DNA of 16,185 bases from Acanthamoeba sp. SK_2022b (taxonomy: Eukaryota > Discosea > Longamoebia > Acanthamoebidae): the NCBI GenBank assembly GCA_027943245.1, contig JANDJZ010000896.1, positions 1 through 16,185 on the forward strand, in the 5' to 3' direction. Below are positions 1 through 7,722 of the stretch, in pieces. Numbering within the stretch: the stretch's first letter is position 1; each line of letters starts with the position of its first letter. The notes under the pieces are model-generated. The model saw only the letters and a list, made by a program, of their open reading frames with translations, made no database searches and had not been told where the DNA came from. A program made the position numbers and the translations under genes.

Positions 1-1656
1 GGATCGCGTGGGCGCCCGACCTGGTTGTCGTCGAGCGTGATGAGGTCGCCGTGCACCAGGCCGCCGCTCTGGCTCGCCAGCCACGAGCCATCGCGCATCA
101 CTTCTACCACCGATTGTCTGCCCGTCGATCGTGTGTGTGTTGTGTTGTGTGTTGTGTTGTGTTTTGTGTTGTGTTTTGTGTTGTGTTTTGTGTTGTGTTT
201 TGTGTTGTGTTTTGTGTTGTGTTTTGTGTTGTGTTGTGTTTTGTGTTGTGTTTTGTGTTGTGTTGTGTTGTGTTGTGTTGTGTTGTGTTGTGTTGTGTTG
301 TGTTGTGTTGTGTTGTGTTGTGTGTTAGAGGCGCAGGATTGGCCTCGCTCGCATTGCGGGCGCGCGGACTCCTACTGATTGATGAGTTTCTGAATGCGGT
401 TGACGTTGCGGCGCTCGTCCCACACGGTGAGCGTGACCGAGATGATGGTGACCACGAGGATGACCGACGCAAACACCTGTTAAATTAAAAAAATCAATTA
501 ATAAATGATGAACAATACAACAATAAATCACCAAATAAAACAAGTAATTCTACAGGGTGGGGCCGTACCGTGTAATCGTCGACGTACCAGAGGATGCAGG
601 TGCCCAAGATGAACACGTGGAATGGCGAGAGCATCTAGACGACGATCGTTCGCCGATACATGAGCACACTAAACGCATGCAATCCTCGTGTGTTGTGTCA
701 TGGGTGTGCGCTGAGCACGCGTACCCCTCGAAGCCAAGCGATGACGACGTGTTCCTGCTGTATGTTGAAGGCGTTGGGCCCGCTCTTACTGTGCCATCAA
801 CAACGACCCCCCCCCCGATGTGGTGTCGCGTGTTAGGTCGGTGCTGCTGATCGCCACATCGAGGCCTGGCTGGCCGCGTACCGGAGGCGATGTAGTGCCA
901 CGTCGCGCTGTATGCCCACGGCGAGCTGAGGTATGTCGACACATTTGAGATCCTTGTAATGCCTGGCCCATGCGGTCGCGTGAGTGCGCAGCCGTGAAAG
1001 CGCGGACGTGGAAGACAAGGGGAAGGGAGAGGGGGAGAGGGGGAGGCACGCACTGCAGTCGGACATATGTGGCTGCCTCGGGCTGGTAGACGAATCGGAG
1101 CTGCTGGATCTCAAACCATCGCACGTCGTCCCACTCCGTGTGCACGCAGGCTATCTTGTACCGGCCTTGCGCCTGCACACGCACACGCACACGATGTAGA
1201 CACAAGGGGGTGGGCATGCCACAGGCGTTGTCAGAAGGACCACGGGGAGTTGTGCCGTGGTGGCAAGCCTTTGGCGTACTTGGACGAGGAAGGAGGTAGC
1301 GTCGGCCATGCTGGCGCGCTTCTTGGTGAGCGCAGGCCACAGGCTTGGCCACCAGAGCGTGAGCAGGCCCAGCGCACCGCCGGTCAGCACCACACCCACG
1401 CAGTAGGCCACCAGCTTCCACGTGCTGTTGCGGTATCCAATGAAGCCGTCCACTTCCGCCTGTGAAAAATATCAATAAAATTAATTAATTAATAAATATC
1501 GTACATGAAAATTGTCCTAATGATAAATACATAACTGGGTGAATGGGGGGGGGGTACTTCATCAGCAAAGCCGGGGGGAGTGGCGTCGTCTTCGTCACTG
1601 CGGATAGAGCTGCGGTTGCTGCCAGCACCGCTGAGCCGCCCGTACGAGTACTGCAT
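1..1656 (-). CDS. P5B-type cation-transporting ATPase (ATP13A-like), N-terminal part, 8 exons, runs off left edge
   Basis: Exons in coding order are 1656-1558, 1459-1280, 1172-1065, 952-882, 788-725, 634-569, 476-376 and 117-1 (truncated). All phases agree and give 268 residues. The start is the first in-frame ATG at 1656, giving an acidic, Ser-rich cytosolic leader (SSIRSDEDD). Exon 2 carries the P5B N-terminal signature: GFIGYRNSTWK, then a hydrophobic hairpin with LTGGALGLLTLWWPSLWP. Exon 5 has SGPN (family YGPN), exons 6-7 have SPFHVFILGTCILWY followed by a second hydrophobic hairpin, and exon 8 starts the actuator domain (VEVMRDGSW, GGLVHGDLITLDD; family LVPGD). Family members are lysosomal/endosomal P-type ATPases, some exporting polyamines. 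The phosphorylation site DKTGT would lie beyond the window. The linker before SGPN is shorter than usual, and the exon 4 acceptor is AAG, so that junction is least certain. The last 20 bases may belong to an intron. Confidence 0.87.
129..324. repeat. GTGTT / GTGTTGTGTTTT microsatellite inside a P5B-ATPase intron
   Basis: About 195 bases of G and T only. The left half is a 12-base higher-order unit (GTGTTGTGTTTT), repeated roughly seven times. The right half is a purer GTGTT pentamer. It fills most of the 258-base intron 118-375, by far the longest intron in the window, so the intron has probably grown by repeat expansion. Read in the gene's sense the repeat is A/C only (AACAC). Confidence 0.95.
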
Positions 1657-2005
1657 GACAGCTGCCAGCTTGTGGGCAAGCAAAACCCAGTTTTTGGTTG
1701 CCGGCAAATTACCCCACTCTGCCCGATTCGGTTTTGCCCGGCAAAGCTTGATCCATCTGGCTTCCTGAGCCCTTTACTGAGCTCAGCCTGCAGGATCACG
1801 CTGCCTTCACATCAGGTTAGAGCAGGGACAGCAGACCAGTTGGCCAGAGCGCTTTTAACAATCCCATCCATCAGATAGCAGGTCTCTGTCTGCAGACTGT
1901 TGTTCATATCTGTCGACGTCTTTGACCGCACCACTTGCTGGCAAGTGGTTAGTTTTTTTAATCTTTTTTTCCCCATTATTCAAATAAATAACCAACCAAC
2001 CAAGC
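1657..2005. promoter_or_regulatory. divergent (shared) promoter region of the P5B-ATPase and the phosphotransferase genes
   Basis: These 349 bases separate two start codons pointing away from each other, so they must carry both promoters and 5' leaders. No clear TATA box is visible. Two similar GC-rich blocks, GGTTGCCGGCAAA (about 1697-1709) and GGTTTTGCCCGGCAAAG (about 1730-1746), form an imperfect direct repeat. A perfect inverted repeat lies at 1930-1949, and T-rich and A-rich runs lead up to the plus-strand ATG. The regulatory role is inferred from position only. Confidence 0.6.
1930..1949. promoter_or_regulatory. 20-base inverted repeat upstream of the phosphotransferase start
   Basis: Two 9-base arms, ACCACTTGC and GCAAGTGGT, match perfectly around a TG centre. 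The repeat ends 56 bases before the ATG at 2006. It could be a binding site for a dimeric transcription factor or a hairpin in the 5' leader. The sequence shows only the symmetry. Confidence 0.5.
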
Positions 2006-2970
2006 ATGAGCAAGAAGCGAGGCGCAAAGGCAACCCCGTCGTCATCGTGGGGAAATCTCTTCCGCTATGTTGATGATAAGGATCTGCCCAATCTGCGTCT
2101 TTATGCGTACCATGGCGTCGACAAGTGCCGCTCCCTTCCCTCTATAATAGGCGAGCTCGAGTCTCACTTCACCCCCGCAGGTCTATCATTGCCAACTATG
2201 TGGGTCAACCCTTCTGGCGCTGGGTTGTCGAGTTTCTGCCCCACACGATGGCGTGCGTATTTCTATATATATTTTAAATGTCTTTTGAGATTTAAATATT
2301 TATTCATATTCCGTAATTCCGTTCCCGGCAGTGCCAATCTCGTGACAGTTGTGGGCTTCGCTTTCATGGTGGCCAGCTACCTGCTCACCACCTAGTGCGT
2401 TCCCTCCTCGCCGTGCACGTAGTGCGTGTCGGTCTCACCAATCCCCACCCCTCTCTTTCCGCTCAGCTACGTGCCCTCGCTCACGGGCGAGGCGCCCTGG
2501 TGGGTGTACATCGTCAATGCCGTGTGCCTCTTCATCTATCAGACCATGGACGCCGTCGACGGCAAGCAGGCATCTCTCTCTCTCTCTCTCTCGACATCTA
2601 GCCATGCTTGTGCTTGCTCGCGCCGTGCTGAACGTCGCTTTGCTGCGTTCGCTCAGGCCCGCCGAACCAACACGTCGTCGCCCCTAGGCGAGCTCGTGGA
2701 CCACGGCTGCGACGCTCTCACCACCACCGTGCGTCACCATGGCCACTCGAGTGTGCCTCCTGCGCGCGCGCGCTCGTGTCGTGTCGTGTCTCCGATCTGA
2801 CCGTGGCCATGCTTGCGGTGTCGGCAACAGTTGATGGCCCTGACCGTGGCCAGCTCGCTTCAGCTGGGCCCGACGTGGGTCGCCCAGTACGCCATCGTCA
2901 TGTCCATGGCCGGCTTCTACGCCGCCCAGTGGGAAGAGTGCGCCTCCGCAGCCTCTCTGGCCCTCTCCTG

Positions 2971-3046
<76 letters not shown>

Positions 3047-4100
3047 GCGTCGACTGCACGCTGACGGTGTACCGCGCTGGTGTGTCAGGTATCACACGGG
3101 CGTGCTGGACCTGGGCTACTTCAACGTGACCGAGGCGCAGCTGTCCACGATGGCCCTCTACGTGGCCACGGCGGTGCTGGGCCCGTCCTTCTGGCTGCAG
3201 CCCGTCACGGTGCTTGGCTACACCGTCCAGTACAACAACCTCTTCATCGCCGTCGCCACCTTCCCCATGCTCCAGAACATCCTCGCCAGGTAAAAACCTC
3301 CTATTAATCCGTTTTATTCAGAATATTATTTTCAATATTTAATTGTTTATTATTTATTTTTGTTTACCACGTAATGCTGACGTGGCGTCGGTTGGCGGGC
3401 AGCGTGTACAACATGATCAAGCGGGCGGGCGAGGGCAAGGAAGGGTTCGCGGCGATCTTCGGTCGTCTCTTCCCCTTCTTGAGGTGCGCAAATGGCCTGC
3501 TCCTCATCTCTCGTTTGTCGTGTAAGGCTTACTGTGTTGTTGTTGTTATTGTTGTTACAATGATCGTACAGCCTTGTGGCCGCGTCGGTTGTGTGGGCCT
3601 ACTACTCAAAGACCGGCGTGCTGCAGCACCCGCAGCTGTGGATCGGCTCCTTCGGTCTCCTCTGCGGCAATATCATCGTAATCTCTTCTTCCTCTTCCTT
3701 CTCCTCACCTTCTTCTTTCTGTGACGTCTACTGGACGCTCACGCCATCATCTGTCACACAATGCAGGGCCGCATGGTCTTGGCCCGCGTGGTCAAGCAGG
3801 CCTTCCACCCCATCCAGCCCCTCCTGTTCTCGTTCTACATCGGTAACCAACGCCCACGGCTCTCTGTGTCTGCTTGTTGTAAGCTCCACAGTGGACTCAC
3901 AAGTGTGTGTGTGTGTAGGAGCGGCGCTGAGCTTCCTGGGAGCGTGGTCGGCGCAGGTGGAGTACGGCTACCTGGTGGCGTGCTATGTGCAATCCATTCT
4001 GGGCTACTACCTCTTCGCTCGCAGCGTCGTGCATGAGATCACCACCTACCTCGACATCGGCTTCCTCACCATCAAGAACAAGCGCTCCAAGGCCAACTAG
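2006..4100 (+). CDS. CDP-alcohol phosphotransferase (choline/ethanolaminephosphotransferase family), 11 exons
   Basis: Exons: 2006-2124, 2181-2252, 2332-2394, 2467-2569, 2657-2728, 2831-2937, 3089-3289, 3403-3483, 3572-3677, 3767-3842, 3919-4100. They join in frame to 1182 bases (393 residues, close to animal CEPT1/EPT1 at about 400). The family transfers phosphocholine or phosphoethanolamine from the CDP-alcohol to diacylglycerol, the last Kennedy-pathway step, in ER or Golgi membranes. The catalytic motif DGx2ARx8Gx3Dx3D is complete: D116, G117, A120, R121, G130, D134, D138. Upstream are [14 protein letters not shown] and ANLVTVVGF, typical of the family; downstream are several hydrophobic segments and [18 protein letters not shown]. 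It ends in a lysine-rich tail (KNKRSKAN), perhaps an ER-retention signal. Intron 4 (2570-2656) is GC-AG and splits the catalytic motif. Choline or ethanolamine specificity cannot be told from sequence alone. Confidence 0.93.
2573..2592. repeat. (TC)10 tract just inside the GC-AG intron
   Basis: A perfect TC dinucleotide run begins three bases after the GC splice donor of phosphotransferase intron 4. Confidence 0.9.
2975..3044. repeat. (CA)35 microsatellite in phosphotransferase intron 6
   Basis: Thirty-five uninterrupted CA units in the sense orientation lie in the middle of intron 2938-3088. The purity suggests a recent, length-variable tract. Without it the intron would be about 80 bases, the normal size here. 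Confidence 0.97.
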
Positions 4101-4282
4101 TCCTTATTATCTCGCCAAGTAGCTTCTTTGGACGTCCCCCCTAACTTCGCTTTCTCCTTTTTGCCCACGGTCCAAGTCACCCAAGGCCTCTTTGGCTTGG
4201 AATGTTTGCCTCGTTCTTTCTTTCCTTCATTCGCTTTGTCGGTTTGTGCAACCTGGCAACTACAATACGAGCACAACCTCAA

Positions 4283-4870
4283 TCAGACGAGGTCTTCTGT
4301 CTGAGCATCATCCATTGGTTGGTACTCTTTGCAGGCAGACGAGCGCTCTGCCTCAATAGCAAGCCTCTTGTCCTCGTCGTCCGGTAGATCAAGCCTCTTC
4401 AACACGCCCATCAAATGCTGTGAAGGCCAGGGCTACTGCAACGTGACCTTGCCATTTAGTGATTACACAATCTCCGTAGCGTGTCGATGTAGCTGCCGTC
4501 TGTGCCCAGGAAGTTACCAGGTTTGTGGGAAGCAGCCGACCTGAACCTCACCTCTAGCTTGCTGAGTCTTCACAAAGCTACCCTCGGTCTTAGTGCAGCA
4601 AGCACCGACCATCTCGGTGAAGTGCCGGCGCACCTCTCTCGACCAACCCACGGATGCATGCATCGACAGGCTTGGCCACAACACACAACACTTCTGAGGG
4701 TTAGCACAAAGAGCTCGTAGTTATCCTGCGTGGTCTTCTTCTCTTGTCACCAATCAACCTGGTAGAGTCTGTGACTTACCCAGAGGAAGCTGAGTTGATC
4801 AGGTCGCTGCGGGTCTGGTAGTGGAGAGGCCTGGGGATCAGGGGACTTGTTACCTTTACAAAACCTCAAC
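4283..4870 (-). pseudogene. exon-like remnants of an unrecognised minus-strand gene
   Basis: No family was recognised. On the minus strand, several protein-like segments are separated by splice-like signals. One at about 4870-4766 is Pro/Asp-rich (SPDPQASPLPDPQRP) and ends at a GTAAGT donor. The next starts after CAG with DNYELFVLTLR; another reads VRRHFTEMVGACC and ends at a GTGAGG donor. A short one contains GSYIDTLRR, and the last reads LMGVLKRLDLPDDEDKRLAI and continues to a TGA at 4285-4283. The inferred introns are about 52-54 bases. The first four segments join in phase, though one acceptor is an unusual GAG. The fifth does not join without a one-base shift, so the gene is probably broken or my last junction is wrong. 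Its 5' side stops about 50 bases from the piggyBac element, which may have cut it off. It is convergent with the phosphotransferase gene. Confidence 0.4.
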
Positions 4871-4924
4871 ACTGCCACCACATAATAGATAAAATAAAGA
4901 TTGCACTTGCAAAAACTATGATAT

Positions 4925-4945
4925 CCCTTTGAAAACGGTAAAAAA
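4925..4945 (+). repeat. left terminal inverted repeat of the piggyBac element
   Basis: Reads CCCTTTGAAAACGGT followed by A residues. The first 12 bases match the reverse complement of the right end exactly, with two mismatches over 21 bases. The CCC start is typical of piggyBac ends. Confidence 0.85.
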
Positions 4946-5212
4946 AGGAATTTTTATTCATTTTAGAAAATAATTTAAAAATGTTTTTCATGCTTTTTCA
5001 TTGGACGTGGGACATTGATGCTGACGTGTACTGCGGCGGAAGCAGTAAACTCCACTAACAGGCCTGGCTTGCTGATAGGTGTAATCCCCAAAATGCGCCC
5101 CAATGGGCTCTTTTGTTTAAATTGAAAAATCCAAAATAAAGCATTACTCCTACACTTCTGCCGGCCCGAGCACGCTCCCACACTTGCACCTGCCAGAACA
5201 CATTTACACAAG

Positions 5213-6892
5213 ATGCGTCAGACACGAAAGAGAGCACGACAGGCAGCATCCACAGATGTTACAGCACCAGCAGCATTAGCAGCGGCGACAGCAGCATCGG
5301 CAGCAGCACCAGCACCAGCACCAGCCTCAGCCTCAGCACCTGTCACAAGTGGGGGGACAAGAGTGAGGAGTGCTGCAGAGATTAGGGATGCAGAAAGAGA
5401 CAAAGAATGGATGTGGGAGGCAAAAGAGATCGAAGTACTAGACATACCATTTACACAGACACCTGGCCCACAAAACTGCCCCTCTAAAATAAGTGTGCTT
5501 GAGGCGTTCTCTGCCATCTTCCCATCCTCCCTCCTCCAGCACATGGTTGACCACACCAACATCTACTCAGCACAGAAAAACAACTTCTACAAGCTTGACA
5601 GGGTAACGAAGGAGGAGTTGTACACATACTTCTCCATTCTCTTGGCCATGTCGATAAAGACAGCACCAGCCCTGAAGGACCACTGGAGCACTGACCCTCT
5701 ACTGGGGTCGCCCTGGATCAAGAAGAAGATGTCAAGGGATCGGTGGTTAGCAATACACAAGACTCTACACTTTGACATCCACACCATCGAATCAGCAGTA
5801 CGAGCAGGCTCACAGCAGCACTGGACACCATCACAGAAAGTCTGAGTGGACGAGGGAATCGGGCCATGGCAGGGGAGGAAGAAGGGGGTGAAGGTGTACA
5901 TACTTGGGAAGCCACATCCAAACGGGATCAAGATCTACGTCCTCGCTGATGAGAACAACTTCATCTATGACTTCTGGATCTACCGCAGCACCCAGCCATC
6001 AACCACAGACATCGTAATGAATTTCGTCAACAAATTACCAGGTACTTCAAAGGTTTGAATGGGGGGACTGTAATCGATAAATTCTAACTTTAAAAAATGC
6101 AGGGAAGGGGTACCTGGTCACAGCAGATGCATACTATGGCCGGCTCGCCACAGCGGAGGCCATGCTCAAGACCGATCACCACTTCATCTTCAGCTGCAAG
6201 GGCAACTACCCTTTCAAGACGCACACTCTGCCCAAGCTTGGGTCGGCCTGGGGCTCCTCGGCCTGGACCTTGTCAAAGCAGAAGCTGCTTGCCATCTCCT
6301 GGCGCGACAAGAAGCCACTCAACATCTTGACGAACTACTACATGAAGCCTGCAGTGGCAGAATTCAAGAAGGGGAAGCCCATACCCAACTACATTGTCGG
6401 CTACCACAGCACCCTTGGCTCCACTACCACTTCCTGCACCGGACGTTCAAGCACACGCATGCCCAACTCCTGTCAATCTTCTTCCTCGCCATCGTCAATT
6501 CATGGATCCTCTACAAGCACGTCAACAAGAGCAGCATCACATACCGCAAGTACTATTGTGCGCTTGCAGAAGGCCTCGCCTCGCTCAGGGGCACCCATCA
6601 AAAGCGGCGAGCCAAGCGGACCCCAGCATCAACAAATTCAACTAGAGCATCCACCACTTCCAACACCACCCACACCGTTCCCACCGTCGTCCACACCGCC
6701 GCCCTGCCCCTCACATCAGTCCACATGCCCATCTCTGTCAAGAAGTGGGGAACGTGCATTGAATGCAAGAGATGTACCTGTTCTCACATCTGCACTGGCT
6801 GCTCCACAGAAGTACCAGTCTACCTTCATGACCAGTGCTTCGCCAAGCACCACAACATCGACATCTCCCGCTTCTCCTCTCTTTGCGACTAA
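5213..6892 (+). pseudogene. piggyBac-family (DDE_Tnp_1_7) transposase, broken
   Basis: The start at 5213 is followed by a basic, Ala-rich leader. The N-terminal domain is clear: a GP...F segment, HTNIYSAQKNN, TKEELYTYFSILLAMSI, DHWSTDPLLG and MSRDRWLAIHKTLHFD. Next comes an in-frame TGA (5843-5845), immediately before VDEGIGPWQGR, which holds the first catalytic Asp (codon 5849-5851). An in-phase 61-base GT-AG intron (6042-6102) follows. The second Asp lies in VTADAYYG (codon 6126-6128). After YHSTLG (about 6415) the frame must shift by one base to continue as HYHFLHRTFKHTHAQLLSIF and a C-terminal Cys-rich zinc-binding segment (CIECKRCTCSHICTGC), ending at TAA 6890-6892. The MGGVD-like segment with the third Asp is absent at the shift. 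The stretch between LHFD and VDE is also short. It cannot encode an active enzyme as it stands. Confidence 0.88.
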
Positions 6893-6974
6893 ATCTTCTT
6901 CTCTGTGGCCCGACGCCCAGCTGGGCAAAAAATAAAAAGAGGAGAAAACCGTTTTCCATCTACTGCGGCTCATG

Positions 6975-6995
6975 TTTTTAACTGTTTTCAAAGGG
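6975..6995 (-). repeat. right terminal inverted repeat of the piggyBac element
   Basis: On the minus strand it reads CCCTTTGAAAACAGTT and then A residues, mirroring the left end. The flanking ATAT follows directly at 6996-6999. Confidence 0.85.
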
Positions 6996-7245
6996 ATATG
7001 GACAGTCTTTTTACTGCAAATCATTTGTTGGGCAAAATCTACAAATATTTTTGTGATGGCATGCATTGTGCTGATGGCATTGCTGTGGTGGCAGCATCTG
7101 CCTGCAAAGGCAGGTGCAAGTTATCCAACTGAACACAGACAGAAACAGCTAGAGAGACCATCATATGCTACCTGACCTGCTACATAGGAGACATTGTCTG
7201 CCATAACTCCTGTGCTACTATAGGGGGAGCAAACGTGGTGTTGTT
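6996..7245. other. CpG-free spacer with a possible Cys-rich coding relic, between piggyBac and 5S
   Basis: No intact gene. There is no CG dinucleotide from 6968 to 7233. Read in the plus frame that ends at TGA 7130-7132, it gives ASACKGRCK, then the stop, then further on CHNSC. That spacing of Cys residues recalls Cys-rich tails of some transposases, so this may be a decayed coding end. A short perfect hairpin, CTGCCT-GCAA-AGGCAG, sits at 7098-7113. On the minus strand a short reading frame starts MADNVSYVAG near 7208, with no support beyond that. Confidence 0.35.
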
Positions 7246-7597
7246 GGATACGGCCATACTGCGCAGAAAGCACCGCTTCCCATCCGAACAGCGAAGTTAA
7301 GCTGCGCCAGGCGGTGTTAGTACTGGGGTGGGCGGAGTTTGTCTACACCAATGGGGAGAGGGGTGGGTGGAGTTTCTATAGACCAATGAGAGGAGGTAAG
7401 GAGTTACAGGTAATTCCAACCACTAATAATTATTATTAGCACAGTAAATTAAGAAGAGATTGTCTGAAATTACTTCTCATTTCGGAAGAAGAGGACAGAC
7501 TGCCTATTGGCTGTGAGGGTGTGGTAGGATGGGGGGCGTAGCCCCAGAGGAACCAATGGGGTGGGCGACCACCCGGGAATCCACCGTGCCGTATCCT
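7246..7597 (+). rRNA. 5S ribosomal RNA gene split by an insertion (5' part 7246-7334, 3' part 7568-7597)
   Basis: The 5' part (89 bases, starting GGATACGGCC) and 3' part (30 bases, ending GCCGTATCCT) together give a 119-base RNA, the size of the Acanthamoeba 5S. I recognise both halves as that RNA. The two ends pair as helix I (GGATACGGC with GCCGTATCC). The internal control box (AAGTTAAGCTG) is in the 5' part. The break falls in the loop closed by GGGTGGG...CACCC, which in 5S genes lies in or next to the C-box bound by TFIIIA. A T-run terminator follows. As it stands the gene would give a longer, misfolded RNA unless the insert is removed, so a pseudogene is most likely. Confidence 0.9.
7335..7567. 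mobile_element. 233-bp insertion in the 5S gene, flanked by an 11-bp direct repeat
   Basis: TGGGGTGGGCG occurs at 7324-7334 and again at 7557-7567, the first at the end of the 5' 5S part and the second at the start of the 3' part. This is the pattern of a target-site duplication. The unique insert (7335-7556, 222 bp) has no obvious terminal inverted repeats and no coding capacity. It contains a tandem, diverged unit (GTGGAGTTTCTATAGACCAAT and a relative one copy upstream), an AT-rich palindrome CTAATAAT-T-ATTATTAG (7423-7439), and CCAAT motifs, one directly before the right duplication. It may be a MITE-like or other short non-autonomous element. An RNA intron is an unlikely alternative. Confidence 0.7.
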
Positions 7598-7602
7598 TTT
7601 TT
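7597..7602 (+). terminator. RNA polymerase III terminator of the 5S gene
   Basis: Six T residues on the sense strand directly at the 3' end of the 5S sequence, the usual Pol III stop signal. Confidence 0.8.
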
Positions 7603-7722
7603 GCCTTTGGCCACTTGCTGCCAGTCCCATGTTCAACACACACATCACCTTACGCTCTCACATTCCACGCTGCAAGCCAACATGAGGACATGTTTTCCAT
7701 TAGTTCTTGTTTAGTCAGGCCA

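Larger units (their letters stand above)
4925..6995 (+). mobile_element. piggyBac-type DNA transposon, decayed, 2071 bp, ATAT target duplication
   Basis: The element begins CCCTTTG and ends CAAAGGG. Its 21-bp terminal inverted repeats (4925-4945 and 6975-6995) differ at two positions. It is flanked on both sides by ATAT (4921-4924 and 6996-6999). Inside is one transposase-like gene of the piggyBac family (5213-6892). A subterminal palindrome, GAAAAC-C-GTTTTC (6944-6956), repeats part of the terminal motif, as internal repeats do in piggyBac elements. AATAAA at 6931-6936 could end the transposase mRNA. The canonical piggyBac target is TTAA, so ATAT is unusual. The near-identical ends suggest moderate age. 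Confidence 0.85.

Noticed and set aside
25..488. Several long frames with VLC, CVV or NTTQ repeats
   Set aside because: They are translations of the GTGTT microsatellite in an ATPase intron.
1485..1799. 104-codon minus-strand frame upstream of the ATPase
   Set aside because: It runs through the ATPase intron and promoter in a different frame. The ATPase exon 1 frame (1656-1558) joins in phase to the conserved exon 2.
2975..3044. CRISPR-like or tandem-array structure at CA and GTGTT repeats
   Set aside because: Simple microsatellites without spacers; the genome is eukaryotic.
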